Shown here: piece by piece, positions 26,767-35,685 of the stretch
Layout: every line of letters starts with the position of its first letter
How positions within the stretch are numbered: position 1 is the first letter of the stretch
Assembly: GCA_019694455.1 (NCBI GenBank)
Contig: JAIBBY010000005.1
Location: forward strand, 1-64,000
From: Pirellulales bacterium
Lineage (GTDB): Bacteria > Planctomycetota > Planctomycetia > Pirellulales > JAEUIK01
Length of the DNA stretch: 64,000 nucleotides
Direction of reading: 5' to 3'
The notes under the pieces: model-generated
Told to the model about the DNA's origin: nothing
Databases searched by the model: none
Seen by the model: only the letters and a program-made list of their open reading frames with translations
Translations under genes and position numbers: made by a program

Positions 26767-27354
26767 TTAGTTTGGGCCAGCCGGGGAAGCCGCCGGCGTT
26801 GCAACGCGGTTCTCACCAACCAAAAAGGTGTGCAGTAATAGTACGCCCACGCCAATCACCAAGAGGCTATCGGCAATATTGAAGACGGGAAAATCAAACC
26901 AGCCTTCGATCTCAAAATGAATCCAGTCGCGCACGGCATGGATCCGCTCGCCCGCGCGGGAGGTGTACTCCGGCCAGCGGAGCCCTGGCATGCCAATACG
27001 GTCCCAGAAATTGCCGAAAATGCCCGCTGTGATCATTCCCAGCGCGATCGTAAGCCACAAGTCGGCTGCCGCGCCAGACCAAAACAACCAAACTAAGATG
27101 CCAAGCGCAGCCACTAGCGCCAGCGCGATGAAAATGGGCTGAAATCCCTGTCCCATTCCAAATAGCGCGCCTTCGTTGAGGTTGGTTTCCAGAACCAACA
27201 CATTACCGAGAATTCGAATCCGTTCCCCGGTAGCGCCTGGCATGCCAAGTCTGGCGAAGACCCAGTGCTTGGTGGCCAAGTCAATGACGAATCCGCCCAC
27301 CGCGAGCATTGCGAAAATTACATAACGATTGCGCGGAAAGGGGATTCGGTCCAT
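26767..27354 (-). CDS. lspA: Lipoprotein signal peptidase (signal peptidase II)
   Basis: This inner-membrane aspartic protease removes signal peptides from diacylglyceryl-modified prolipoproteins. The 195-residue protein has four hydrophobic segments. The catalytic Asp pair is in NFWDRIG and FNIADS, and the conserved NEGALFG motif is present (residues about 60-66). A Trp replaces the usual Leu in the first motif. It runs 20-30 residues longer than the E. coli enzyme because of an extra loop (RWPEYTSRAGERIHAVRD) and a Pro/Ala-rich tail. It lies 4 bases after the DksA-like gene and is surely cotranscribed. Lipoboxes elsewhere in the window (for example 62161-62766) are potential substrates. Confidence 0.93.
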   Translation of the reverse strand: MDRIPFPRNRYVIFAMLAVGGFVIDLATKHWVFARLGMPGATGERIRILGNVLVLETNLNEGALFGMGQGFQPIFIALALVAALGILVWLFWSGAAADLWLTIALGMITAGIFGNFWDRIGMPGLRWPEYTSRAGERIHAVRDWIHFEIEGWFDFPVFNIADSLLVIGVGVLLLHTFLVGENRVATPAASPAGPN

Positions 27355-27358
27355 CGAA

Positions 27359-27727
27359 TTAGCCGCGTTCTAGCTGCTCGGCGCACTTCACGCAGGTGGT
27401 GGCATACGGAATGGCATTTAATCGCGCCTTGGGAATCTTTACCCCACATTCCTCGCAGGAGCCATAGGAACCGTCTTCAATCCGTTCCAATGCCGATTCA
27501 ATGGAGCCTAACGTCGACTCCTCTGTCTGCATCAACGACAACGTGAACTCCTGATCGAAGTTCTCTGTGCCAATGTCGGCCATATGAATGGGCATACTCG
27601 AGATGTTCCCTGCCTCATTCCCGTTCTTCTTGAGCGCTGCATCGGCAAGCTGGTTCACGTCACCTCGCAGACGTGCGCGCAGGGCTACAAGTCGATCCCG
27701 GTACACCTTCATCTCAGGCTTCTTCAT
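27359..27727 (-). CDS. DksA/TraR-type C4 zinc-finger protein
   Basis: The 122-residue protein has an N-terminal coiled-coil helix (KPEMKVYRDRLVALRARLRG) and a C-terminal zinc finger with CEEC and CVKC pairs about 20 residues apart. The segment ALERIEDGSYGSCEECG is the standard DksA/TraR signature. Such proteins bind the RNA polymerase secondary channel and adjust transcription with ppGpp, but short planctomycete members are not characterised. The DxxDxA tip motif of DksA is not clearly present. It is the first gene of a pair with lspA. Confidence 0.85.
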   Translation of the reverse strand: MKKPEMKVYRDRLVALRARLRGDVNQLADAALKKNGNEAGNISSMPIHMADIGTENFDQEFTLSLMQTEESTLGSIESALERIEDGSYGSCEECGVKIPKARLNAIPYATTCVKCAEQLERG

Positions 27728-28043
27728 CTGCTATCTCCGGCAACCGGCGCCTAGAACGAGAGCACTCGCTCTCGATAGACTCTCGATTCTATTTGCTTAA
27801 ATTTGGGGTGTCAAACTGGCCAATTTCAGACGCGAAAGAGCGCCTTATTTCGGACAGCGTCGATTGGGCAACGATCGTGCCACGGGGCGTGATCGTTCTG
27901 CTTTTTCAAATTCCAACCTGTGCGGTCGTGCGGTGTCCGTCGCAGCTGGTTGCCTTGCTAGCCGGCATGCGGCTGGCGTAGACTGGCCACCAGCCGCACA
28001 CCCTGTCATTCGGCCGTAAAGGAGCGACGCCATTAGCGTTGCG
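27728..28043. other. Divergent intergenic region, no gene seen
   Basis: The 316 bases separate the divergent DksA-like gene and threonine synthase and must hold both promoters. No convincing -35/-10 pair, hairpin or short gene with a ribosome site was found. Confidence 0.5.
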
Positions 28044-29438
28044 ATGAAAACCGACGTCGCCTTTCAGCGCTGCATTTCGCCCAACTGCGGCGCGACCTAT
28101 TCGGTCGACGAAGTCCGTGTGGATTGCGGTGTCTGCGGCAATTTGCTCGACGTAGCCTACGACTGGGGGCGGTTATCGCCTCCCAAAACGCTGGCTCATT
28201 TTGAAAAAAAATGGAGCTGTCGCTGGGACCCCTTGGCCTTTAGTGGCGTCTGGCGGTTCCACGAGCTGCTCCCTTTCGCCAAGCCCGAGCAGGTGGTCAC
28301 CATTGGCGAGGGGCAAACTCTATTGCAGCTTTCCAATCACGTGGGCCGTTTTGTAGGCGCTGCGGACGATGCCTTTTATCTGCAATACGAAGGGATGAAT
28401 CCTTCCGGCAGCTTCAAAGACAATGGCATGTCTGCCGCCTTCACCCATGCGCGCTCGATTGGCGCCAAACGCGCGGCCTGCGCGTCGACTGGCAACACCA
28501 GCGCTTCGCTTGCCTTGTACTGTTCCGTGACGCACCTGCTCAAGGCCGTGGTGTTCATCGGCTCGGGCAAGATCTCATACGGCAAGCTGTCGCAGGCGCT
28601 CGACTACGGCGCCTTGACCGTGCAGATTGCCGGCGACTTCGACGATGCCATGCAGCGCGTACAACAGGTGTCGCGCGAGTTGGGCATTTACCTGGTCAAC
28701 AGTGTGAACCCTTTTCGCCTGGAAGGCCAAAAAACGATCATGTATCGGGTGCTCGAGGCCTTGCGCTGGCAGCCGCCCGATTGGATCGTGGTTCCTGGCG
28801 GCAACCTCGGCAACTCCAGCGCGTTCGGCAAAGCGTTTGCCGAACTGTACGAACTGGGCCTGATCGATCGCATTCCTCGATTGGCGGTCATCAACGCGGC
28901 AGGCGCCAACACCTTGTATGAGTTGTACGAGCGCCGCGGCGTGCGTTGGAACAACGGCGCGCTCGATCCGGCGATTGGGGAATACTACTCCCAGCTCGAC
29001 GCCGACTCGCGTCGTGCGTCGACCATTGCCAGTGCCATCGAGATCAACCGGCCAGTCAATCTCAACAAGTGCCTGCGAGCACTCGAGCGCTGCGACGGCG
29101 TAGTGCGTGAAGTCTCCGATCAAGAGATTTTAGACGCCAAGGCACAAGTGGGCGCGGGGGGCATTGGTTGCGAGCCAGCTAGCGCGGCCAGCGTGGCCGG
29201 CGCCAAGTTGCTTCGCACCGAAGGTGTGATTGGTCCTAATGATCGCGTGGTGTGCATTCTCACAGGGCATCAGCTCAAGGATCCCACCGCCACGATGGCT
29301 TACCATACCACCGACCAGGACCAATTCAACGATGTGCTCGGTAAACGCGGCGTCAAGCGCGCAACTTACGCCAATCGCGCCGTCGCCGTGTCCAACAACC
29401 TAGATGAGATCATCAAGGCCATTCGCCTCTATTCATAA
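28044..29438 (+). CDS. thrC: Threonine synthase
   Basis: The PLP enzyme makes threonine from O-phosphohomoserine. The 464-residue protein begins with a zinc-ribbon-like cluster ([10 protein letters not shown]...VDCGVCGNL, residues 10-32), as in many long threonine synthases. Lys125 in [11 protein letters not shown] is the PLP Schiff base, and [13 protein letters not shown] and [16 protein letters not shown] are the phosphate- and cofactor-binding loops. It is followed 24 bases later by dapB, so two branches of the aspartate-family pathway lie together. The start ATG at 28044 has no strong ribosome site, but the first residues already match relatives. Confidence 0.93.
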   Translation: MKTDVAFQRCISPNCGATYSVDEVRVDCGVCGNLLDVAYDWGRLSPPKTLAHFEKKWSCRWDPLAFSGVWRFHELLPFAKPEQVVTIGEGQTLLQLSNHVGRFVGAADDAFYLQYEGMNPSGSFKDNGMSAAFTHARSIGAKRAACASTGNTSASLALYCSVTHLLKAVVFIGSGKISYGKLSQALDYGALTVQIAGDFDDAMQRVQQVSRELGIYLVNSVNPFRLEGQKTIMYRVLEALRWQPPDWIVVPGGNLGNSSAFGKAFAELYELGLIDRIPRLAVINAAGANTLYELYERRGVRWNNGALDPAIGEYYSQLDADSRRASTIASAIEINRPVNLNKCLRALERCDGVVREVSDQEILDAKAQVGAGGIGCEPASAASVAGAKLLRTEGVIGPNDRVVCILTGHQLKDPTATMAYHTTDQDQFNDVLGKRGVKRATYANRAVAVSNNLDEIIKAIRLYS

Positions 29439-29462
29439 ACTCGCCGCGCTTTGGAAAGCAGA

Positions 29463-30260
29463 ATGGAACCGCTTCGTTTAGTCATCAATGGCGCCGCCGG
29501 CCGCATGGGACAACGGCTCGTCGCGCTGGCTGCGGCCGATGCGCGATTGCGCGTGGTTGCCGGCCTCGATTCGCCAGCCAATCCGCGTCTGGGGGAAGAT
29601 GTGGGGGCGTTGGCCGGGATTGGCCCCACAGGAGTCGCGCTGACCGCTCGGCTGGATGTCGACGCCGACGCGATGATCGACTTTTCCACCCCCGCCGGAG
29701 CGCTCGCGGCAATTGAGACTTGCGTTGCGCGCCAAGTGCCGTTGGTATTGGCGACCACCGGCTTTGAAAGTGGCGAGCAAAAACGGATTCAGGCGGCCAG
29801 CGAGCGGATCGCTCTATTGCACGCTCCTAACATGAGCCTGGCGGTGAATCTGACCATGAAACTGGCCGAGGTCGCGGCGCAAGCGCTCAAGGACCAATCG
29901 GCGGGCGTCGATGTCGAAATCATCGAACGTCACCATCGCTTCAAGGAAGACGCGCCCAGCGGAACCGCGCTGAAATTTGGCGAGCTCATCTCGGCCAAGA
30001 TGGGGCAGTCGCTCGCGGCGCACGGTCGTGAGGGTCGACCTGGCGCCCGATCGCGCGACGAAATCGGATACCACGCTGTGCGCGTTGGCGACAATCCGGG
30101 CGAGCATACGATCATTTTTGGATTATTGGGCGAAACGATCGAACTCACCGTCCGCGCCACCAGCCGCGACTGCTATGCCCTGGGAGCGCTGGCCGCAGCC
30201 AAGTTCCTGGCTGGTCGCCCAGCAGGCATGTACTCCATACGAGACGTTTTGGGACTCTAA
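29463..30260 (+). CDS. dapB: 4-hydroxy-tetrahydrodipicolinate reductase
   Basis: The enzyme performs the NAD(P)H-dependent reduction in lysine and diaminopimelate synthesis. The 266-residue protein has the nucleotide loop NGAAGRMGQRL (residues 9-19) and DFSTPAG and LATTGFES for dinucleotide binding. The catalytic signature EIIERHHRFKEDAPSGTAL contains the His-His pair and the substrate Lys. The ATG at 29463 follows GGAAAG; a TTG 12 bases upstream is less likely. Lys pathway partner lysA is far away at 58506. The family call is firm. Confidence 0.94.
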   Translation: MEPLRLVINGAAGRMGQRLVALAAADARLRVVAGLDSPANPRLGEDVGALAGIGPTGVALTARLDVDADAMIDFSTPAGALAAIETCVARQVPLVLATTGFESGEQKRIQAASERIALLHAPNMSLAVNLTMKLAEVAAQALKDQSAGVDVEIIERHHRFKEDAPSGTALKFGELISAKMGQSLAAHGREGRPGARSRDEIGYHAVRVGDNPGEHTIIFGLLGETIELTVRATSRDCYALGALAAAKFLAGRPAGMYSIRDVLGL

Positions 30261-30281
30261 CTAGCGTTGGGTCTCGCAACC

Positions 30282-30650
30282 ATGGCCAAATGCGAGCAAG
30301 GTTATCTGTGCGAAGTATGCGGCGAGGACGTCGCCGAAATCTCTGACAGCGACCTGTATCTGCGGTATGTCATTGGTTTGGTCGATCCCGAGTCGTTGCA
30401 TACCACTCCCGAGCGGCATATACGCTGCAATCCCAGCTTGGCGCAGTTCATCGTCGACGACGATTTTCCACCCGTGCGGGTCGATGGTCCCTTTGACAAG
30501 CGCCAACTCGACACCACAACCGTGCGCGAACGCGAGTCGCTGGTCAGCCGTGGTTGGCGCCGTTTGCGCGAGGTGTCGCACAGTGAACTGTCGATCATCG
30601 ACTATCCGCTGGCCGAGGTGCAAGCGCGACTCCAGCGGCGTGCGCTGTGA
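30282..30650 (+). CDS. Conserved small hypothetical protein with CxxC
   Basis: The 122-residue soluble protein has no function recognised. It starts MAKCEQGYLCEVCGEDV, with a Cys-x5-Cys-x2-Cys group that may bind metal. An acidic segment (ISDSDLYLRYVIGLVDPE), RHIRCNPSLAQFIVDDDF and a charged C-terminus with WRRLREVSHSELSIIDYP follow. It follows dapB by 21 bases on the same strand and is likely cotranscribed. GGTCTC upstream of the ATG is a weak ribosome site. It converges on the secretion operon. Confidence 0.65.
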   Translation: MAKCEQGYLCEVCGEDVAEISDSDLYLRYVIGLVDPESLHTTPERHIRCNPSLAQFIVDDDFPPVRVDGPFDKRQLDTTTVRERESLVSRGWRRLREVSHSELSIIDYPLAEVQARLQRRAL

Positions 30651-30662
30651 GAGCGCCGCGTC

Positions 30663-32408
30663 TCACACCGATCGCTGTGCGACGAGAATCGATGCGCGCT
30701 CTTGGCCGCATTGACGCAGCGCTTGCTCAAGTCGACTTGTCAACTTTGCGCTGCTGGAGTTCGAACAGTCGCTCATTGACTCGACGAGGCGGCCTAGACA
30801 TTCGCCGGCAATAGACCCCTGAGTTCCGGCTACGACAATCAAAACTTGTCCCGCCGCGAGCGATAACGATTCCGCTAAGAAGCTCGTCTCCAGATCACTG
30901 CCAATTGGCGGCGACACGCGAGAGAGATTGCGCCATTCGCGCCCTGGTGAAATCGTCATGACTAGCGGCTCGCCAGCACTGGCAATCCGTAACTCGCCGC
31001 TGTGTTGCTCGAACGATGCCAGGACCAGTGTGGCATTTCGATCGCCAGGCGATAATTCGCTGAACAAGCGATTGCCCCGTGTGGCGATAACGCCGGCGCA
31101 AGCACCGTCGGTGGCCAGTGTGCGGATCAGCGCTCGTAACGTGACCGCGTAAATTGCTGAACCAAGATCTGGGGCCGTCTCGTTACAGATCGCGCTGCCA
31201 CTAGCCAGCATCAGTCGGCCATCGCCGCAGGAGCACCAGTCATGAAAGGTGATTGGCGGCTCGCCAGAAATCAATGTCGCTCCCGCAACGTCCCAACCGG
31301 CTAGTTGTGGCGCGATGTTCGGCAAGTTGCGTTCAACCGCCTGCTGCGCTCGCTGGATGCCTTGCCGCTGATCGGCTAGCGCCGCGGTCTCAGCCAATAT
31401 CGCGTCGCGTTCCAGTTCGCAGGCCAACCGGCCGGCGATGATCTCCAACAATTCTGTCTCGCGGCTTGATGGATCTCGTTTCTGATCCGAGAAGAACCAA
31501 ACCGTGCCGAGCGGCATCGACGGGCCCGAAATTGGCAGGCATACTGCCGATGCGCACGGTTCGGGACAGCTCCATTGCATTAATTGGCCTGGTTCGGTGA
31601 GCACCACCGCATGTCCCAGCAGAGCTTCGAGATCGGCCAATGAGCCGGATAAGGGGCGCGGAGACTCAGTGAGTTTGGAGCGCGACATACCATAGCAGGC
31701 GCGCAGCTTGAGATACGTGGTGTCAACATCCAACAAGTAGAGCGCCGCCGAATTCATGCCGATCGCATCGACCCCGCAGCGCAAGATTCCCTCGAGTCGC
31801 TCCGCCAGATGCGCTTCGTTCTCTCGCGCAATCGAAACGGGAACTCCCGTCGCCAGTTCCGCCTCGCGCCGCCAAAGGGCGTCCTGCGCGCGGCAGGTCT
31901 CGGTCAGCAGTCCGGCGATGGCCTGGGTCAGTTGAGCGCTCGTCCGGGCCGAACGATTTCCGGCGCGCCCCTCGCAATCAACCGTTAGGTATCCTCGCAA
32001 TTGGCCAGCGATGCCGAGGATCGGGTAGCCGTCGCCCGCTCGCGATGGTTCGTGGTCGGGAGGCTGCACCGTCAGGCGATGCCCGGTGAGGCGCTCGACG
32101 GCATCGGCGACCTGCGCCATGGCGTCTTGTTGTCCAGCGCTGAACGCAAATCCTTCCGGGGCCGGCTCATCGGCCATGAGTCGCAGGTAGGAGGGGCGAG
32201 CCTTGGCCACGTTTTGTAGCGACGCCGAAGGGTGCTGTTTGACTTCGCTTCCTGCGCCAATGCAACTGCGCTGCCAGTAACCGCTGCCCAGCCTGAGCAT
32301 CGCGATGTGCGGCGTAATGTTGCCGGCGAACATCCCTGCCGCCGCTACCAACAGATCGGCCGGCGCCAGCGTTCTGATTGAGCCAAGCTCGCTGCCGCGC
32401 GGGGACAC
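30663..32408 (-). CDS. GAF protein with degenerate SpoIIE/PP2C-like phosphatase domain
   Basis: The 581-residue cytoplasmic protein lies at the 3' end of the secretion operon. A GAF domain is likely at about 200-335 (RLEGILRCGVDAIGMNSAALYLL ... LPISGPSMPLGTVWFFS). A SpoIIE/RsbU-type fold at about 360-578 follows, traced by GWDVAGATLI, GDGRLML and LRIASAGEPLVM. Every metal-binding Asp motif is altered. GGDFYD is replaced by PPITFHD, DVSGHG by ASGSAIC, YTDG by VVAG, and the final DDITL by ERASIL. It therefore looks like a pseudophosphatase that could bind a STAS partner such as the one at 40697 without dephosphorylating it. The start is GTG at 32408, 26 bases after the small basic gene; ATG at 32333 is an alternative. 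Confidence 0.72.
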   Translation of the reverse strand: MSPRGSELGSIRTLAPADLLVAAAGMFAGNITPHIAMLRLGSGYWQRSCIGAGSEVKQHPSASLQNVAKARPSYLRLMADEPAPEGFAFSAGQQDAMAQVADAVERLTGHRLTVQPPDHEPSRAGDGYPILGIAGQLRGYLTVDCEGRAGNRSARTSAQLTQAIAGLLTETCRAQDALWRREAELATGVPVSIARENEAHLAERLEGILRCGVDAIGMNSAALYLLDVDTTYLKLRACYGMSRSKLTESPRPLSGSLADLEALLGHAVVLTEPGQLMQWSCPEPCASAVCLPISGPSMPLGTVWFFSDQKRDPSSRETELLEIIAGRLACELERDAILAETAALADQRQGIQRAQQAVERNLPNIAPQLAGWDVAGATLISGEPPITFHDWCSCGDGRLMLASGSAICNETAPDLGSAIYAVTLRALIRTLATDGACAGVIATRGNRLFSELSPGDRNATLVLASFEQHSGELRIASAGEPLVMTISPGREWRNLSRVSPPIGSDLETSFLAESLSLAAGQVLIVVAGTQGSIAGECLGRLVESMSDCSNSSSAKLTSRLEQALRQCGQERASILVAQRSV

Positions 32409-32434
32409 GAGTTAATCCACAATTGCGGGCGCGG

Positions 32435-32638
32435 TCAGCCACCCTGGCGGCGCCGATTCTGGCGCCGATCGCGACTTGCTCGTCGGTCCCCCTTTTCGGG
32501 GCCGGCATCGGCCGCGCGAGCGCGGCGTTCTCCCAGGCGGCGCGTTGCGTCGTCGCGCTTCTCGATCAGGAAGTTCAATTCCTCTGGCAATTGCAAAGCG
32601 CTGCGGGTTTTAACGGTTTTTCGTTTGCGCGCTTCCAC
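32435..32638 (-). CDS. Small basic protein between secretin and GAF-phosphatase genes
   Basis: The frame of 67 codons starts at GTG 32638, overlaps the secretin 3' end by 29 bases and stops 26 bases before the next gene. GGAGAT lies at good spacing before the GTG. The product begins with a basic EARKRKTVKTRSALQ stretch. LPEELNFLIEKRDDATRRLGERR then suggests a charged amphipathic helix, and a very Arg-rich tail follows. No homologue is recognised. It is real if expressed from the operon; its composition suggests nucleic-acid, membrane-surface or secretin contact, which is speculation. Confidence 0.5.
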   Translation of the reverse strand: MEARKRKTVKTRSALQLPEELNFLIEKRDDATRRLGERRARAADAGPEKGDRRASRDRRQNRRRQGG

Positions 32639-34541
32639 GTGATGATCTCCGGCCCAAATAGCGGGTCTGTTGCTGTGGTTGTTGCAGTGCTTCGTTCGCT
32701 GGCAGCACTGTTTCGGCTGGCATGTAGTATTGTTGATTCCCTTCCAACCACTGCGCCTGGTGCTGCTTCTGTTGTTGCAACTTTTGCTGCTCCTTAAAGC
32801 GTTTGGCCTGCTTTGGTGTGCAGCCCGGGTTGGTCCAGGGATCGGGCATCTTCGCCTCATAGGGGCGCGGATGCGGCACCAGTGGCCCATCAAGCAATGG
32901 CTCTTGGGCCTTGCACACCTCATGCGCGTGCTTCTGCTGATACTCGGGATCGAACGGCACAATCCGCGGCACCAACACAATCACCACTTCCGCGCGACTG
33001 CGCTTGATGACTTGTTTTTGGAAAAGCTTGCCCACAATCCAGACATCGCCCAACCAGGGTATCTTCTGCCGATCGTTCTGATCCTGCTCCTGAATCAGGC
33101 CGCCGATCAACATACCGCGACCACTGGGCAGCAGCGTATCGGTTTCGACCTGAGTGGTTTCTGATTCTGGCAGACCGCTGTCTTGGTTGACTTTTCCGCT
33201 GGACACCTCCGGCTTAACGTGCATCAAAATTTGGTTGTCGCGACTGATCCGCGGCGCGACTTTTAGCACCACGCCCACATCCAAGAAGTTCACACTCTGC
33301 AGTGTGCTGGTCTGCGTCGTGGTTGAGACCCGGAAGCCGAGCTGACCGCCCACCTGAAACCGCGCTTCCTGCCCATTGACCACAAGCACCTTGGGTGAAG
33401 CCAGTGTCTTGGCGTCAGTGGTTAGTTCCAAGCACTCGATGAGCGTGTCGAGGTTCGAGCCGTCAAAACTGGCGAACATTGCCTGCGACGCAGTGGCGCT
33501 GGCAAACCCCACGACCTGAAAGTTCACCGTGTCGCCCAACGGGTTGAAGAGTTGCCGCCAATTGACGCCATTGCGATCTTCGTATTTGAGATCAACCTTG
33601 AGAATATGCGCTTCGATCAGCACCTGTCGCGGCGCTTGATCGATTTCCATCAGATATTGCTCGATGCGCGCCAGCACCGACGGGAAATCCTCGACGCAGA
33701 TCGCCTCTTTTGTTTTGCGATTGTCCGTGACGTCGGTCTCGTTGATGAACGCCCGCCCGACAGGCGACAGTAATCCGGTTATCGTTTTCAAGGCGTCGGA
33801 CGCCGAAGCGTAGTCGAGATGGTATACCGCCAGTTCGCGGCCTTGCGCCTCTGACGAAATCGTGCCCGACGATTCAATCGAGGTCACCATAATGATGTTG
33901 TTGCGACGAGTCCACGTGTAGCCAGCGACCATCAAGACCGAGTTCAGAGCGTCTTCCAACTTCACATCGTTCAGCGTGATCGAAATGTGCGCGGTGATGT
34001 TCTCCGCGCACACCAGGTTCATCCCATGCTGTTCCGCCAGCGCCGACAGCACGGTGTTAAGCGCCGCGTCGCGCGCGATGAGCGTCACCAGCCCGTGGTT
34101 GGTCTTGACTTCAACTTGCCCCGCGTCGACCGACTCCGCAAAGGGAATACGCAGTTCTTCTGCATCGGAGTTTGGTTCCGTGGTCACCTGCGAGTCGCCA
34201 CCAGCATTTGGTGTGGCCATCGACTCCTGCTCCGCGGGCGGCAACGCGCCGGAAGCGCCATCGTGACCCAATTCGTCCGGCGGCAGATCGGCTGACTCGT
34301 CTCCTTCCGGCAACGGGGCTTCGGGCGGTTCGTCGCCAGGCAATCGCAGATCGTCGCTAGTTGCGCTTGCGCGCCGTACATAGCGATCCTCATGAGGTTG
34401 TCGCGACGGCATCGGGAGAGTTCGCTTGATGTTCGCCTTCTTGGGCATCGGGGCGCGCGGCGCGGCTGTCGCCAGGCACGGCCACAGCGTGGCCAGCGCG
34501 AGCGCTGCTGCCGCGAGCGTCCGTTTCAGTACTTCGTTCAC
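32610..34541 (-). CDS. Type IV pilus / type II secretion secretin (PilQ/GspD family)
   Basis: The outer-membrane channel protein has 643 residues. The GTG at 34541 has AAGGAGGT eight bases upstream and opens a signal peptide (NEVLKRTLAAAALALATLWPCLATAA). A long acidic, Pro-rich linker (about 45-120) precedes a short STN/N0-like domain (VTLIARDAALNTVLSAL) and an N1 domain (LAVYHLDYASASDALKTITGLL). The secretin core contains VLIEAHILKVDLK, LASPKVLVVNGQEARFQVG, VGVVLKVAPRISRDNQI and GRGMLIGGLIQE. The C-terminus is Gln-rich and probably disordered. Neighbours PilM, N, O and P make PilQ-like service more likely than GspD. Confidence 0.9.
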   Translation of the reverse strand: MNEVLKRTLAAAALALATLWPCLATAAPRAPMPKKANIKRTLPMPSRQPHEDRYVRRASATSDDLRLPGDEPPEAPLPEGDESADLPPDELGHDGASGALPPAEQESMATPNAGGDSQVTTEPNSDAEELRIPFAESVDAGQVEVKTNHGLVTLIARDAALNTVLSALAEQHGMNLVCAENITAHISITLNDVKLEDALNSVLMVAGYTWTRRNNIIMVTSIESSGTISSEAQGRELAVYHLDYASASDALKTITGLLSPVGRAFINETDVTDNRKTKEAICVEDFPSVLARIEQYLMEIDQAPRQVLIEAHILKVDLKYEDRNGVNWRQLFNPLGDTVNFQVVGFASATASQAMFASFDGSNLDTLIECLELTTDAKTLASPKVLVVNGQEARFQVGGQLGFRVSTTTQTSTLQSVNFLDVGVVLKVAPRISRDNQILMHVKPEVSSGKVNQDSGLPESETTQVETDTLLPSGRGMLIGGLIQEQDQNDRQKIPWLGDVWIVGKLFQKQVIKRSRAEVVIVLVPRIVPFDPEYQQKHAHEVCKAQEPLLDGPLVPHPRPYEAKMPDPWTNPGCTPKQAKRFKEQQKLQQQKQHQAQWLEGNQQYYMPAETVLPANEALQQPQQQTRYLGRRSSRGSAQTKNR

Positions 34542-34564
34542 GATCCGCGACCTCCTTGCGCCCA

Positions 34565-35083
34565 CTATTGCCCCGCTGCCCTTCGCAGCCTGACGCCCCC
34601 CTTGTCGATCGTCACTACCTCGAAGCCATCGATTATGTCACCCACTCTCACGATTCGGTCGCCCACGACGGCAGCGGCGCCTTGGCCGCCGCTGACCACC
34701 GACTGCACCCGTTCGTTGAGCAAGTCGGACTCCTCCTCGTTCGTCTCCACGGACTGGCCGGGCACCGGACCCGCCGCGACCTTCGCCATCTGGCTTTGAT
34801 CATTCGCCGAGGATTGCGCGATCTGCTGTTCTGCGAATGGATCGTAGGCCAATGCTTCCTCCAAGCTGACGACAGGCCACGATCGTCTAGTCGACTGCTG
34901 TTTGTCCTTGCTGCTGGCGACCGACTTGGCCACCGGCGCGCTCGGTTCTGGCGCAGATCCCTCCTCGTTTGGCAACGTGTGCCGGTTGAACATCAGCACG
35001 CCGATCAGCACGATCGCCAGGCCGGCCACCAGCAACCACTGCTTAGTCGATCCTCCCAACTCCAGCCGTTTCGTGTTAGCCAT
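34565..35083 (-). CDS. PilP/GspC-like bitopic protein
   Basis: The 172-residue protein has one N-terminal membrane helix (WLLVAGLAIVLIGVLMF), a long polar periplasmic linker, and a C-terminal beta-like segment. The segment AAAVVGDRIVRVGDIIDGFEVVTIDKGGVRLRR resembles the short HR/PilP domain that links the inner-membrane complex to the secretin. AGGAGGT precedes the ATG at 35083. Its start overlaps the PilO gene end by 8 bases and the secretin gene follows by 23 bases, matching pilO-pilP-pilQ order. Confidence 0.72.
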   Translation of the reverse strand: MANTKRLELGGSTKQWLLVAGLAIVLIGVLMFNRHTLPNEEGSAPEPSAPVAKSVASSKDKQQSTRRSWPVVSLEEALAYDPFAEQQIAQSSANDQSQMAKVAAGPVPGQSVETNEEESDLLNERVQSVVSGGQGAAAVVGDRIVRVGDIIDGFEVVTIDKGGVRLRRAAGQ

Positions 35084-35684
35084 GCTGCGCCACCTCCTGG
35101 GCTGTCGGCGGCGCCTGCTGCAACCCGAAGTACAGGACAAGCGTCATCGTGATCGAGTACGCCTCCGCATCCGGCTCGCGCACAACGCTCAATCGTCCCA
35201 AATTGGTGAAGCGTGGGAGCGATTGCAGCCCACCCAAGAACTGGCACAGACTGGCGTACGATCCTCGCGACGAAATCAAAACTTCGATCTCCGAATACTG
35301 CTCGCGGTCGATGGGAAGCGCCGGTCGATAGTCGACCAACTCGAGACCCACTCGCTCCGCCAGGCCGCTGATTTGCCCTAAGAACTCGGCCTCTTGTGGT
35401 TCTTGAGGAATGCGCTGGTAGAGAGAAAGCGCCCGCGCTTCAGCCGCGGTGTTCTGTGCCAACAATTGTTGGTGTTCGTTGCGCGCTGCTTGCGCGCCGC
35501 GCAGATAGCGTCGCAAGTGATCCTCGCGCGACACCAGGTCGAACACTTGCTTGTCCAGCGGCCAAAACACCAGGCATAAGAGGCCACCCATGACCGACAG
35601 CACCAACGTTGCTCCGGCGGCATGCAGGAGCCAGCCAATGACATGCAGTCGCTGATCGAATTTTTCGGAAAGCAGCGAAGTCAT
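35076..35684 (-). CDS. PilO-like inner-membrane assembly protein
   Basis: The 202-residue protein has a single membrane helix near the N-terminus (TLVLSVMGGLLCLVFWPL). A coiled-coil region (about 52-92) follows, then a ferredoxin-like domain with VGLELVDYRPALP and IEVLISSRGSYASLCQFLGGLQSLPRF, the standard PilO pattern. PilO pairs with PilN in the alignment complex. Its gene lies one base from the PilN gene. The call rests on layout and gene order as much as on sequence. Confidence 0.8.
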   Translation of the reverse strand: MTSLLSEKFDQRLHVIGWLLHAAGATLVLSVMGGLLCLVFWPLDKQVFDLVSREDHLRRYLRGAQAARNEHQQLLAQNTAAEARALSLYQRIPQEPQEAEFLGQISGLAERVGLELVDYRPALPIDREQYSEIEVLISSRGSYASLCQFLGGLQSLPRFTNLGRLSVVREPDAEAYSITMTLVLYFGLQQAPPTAQEVAQHG

Positions 35685-35685
35685 C

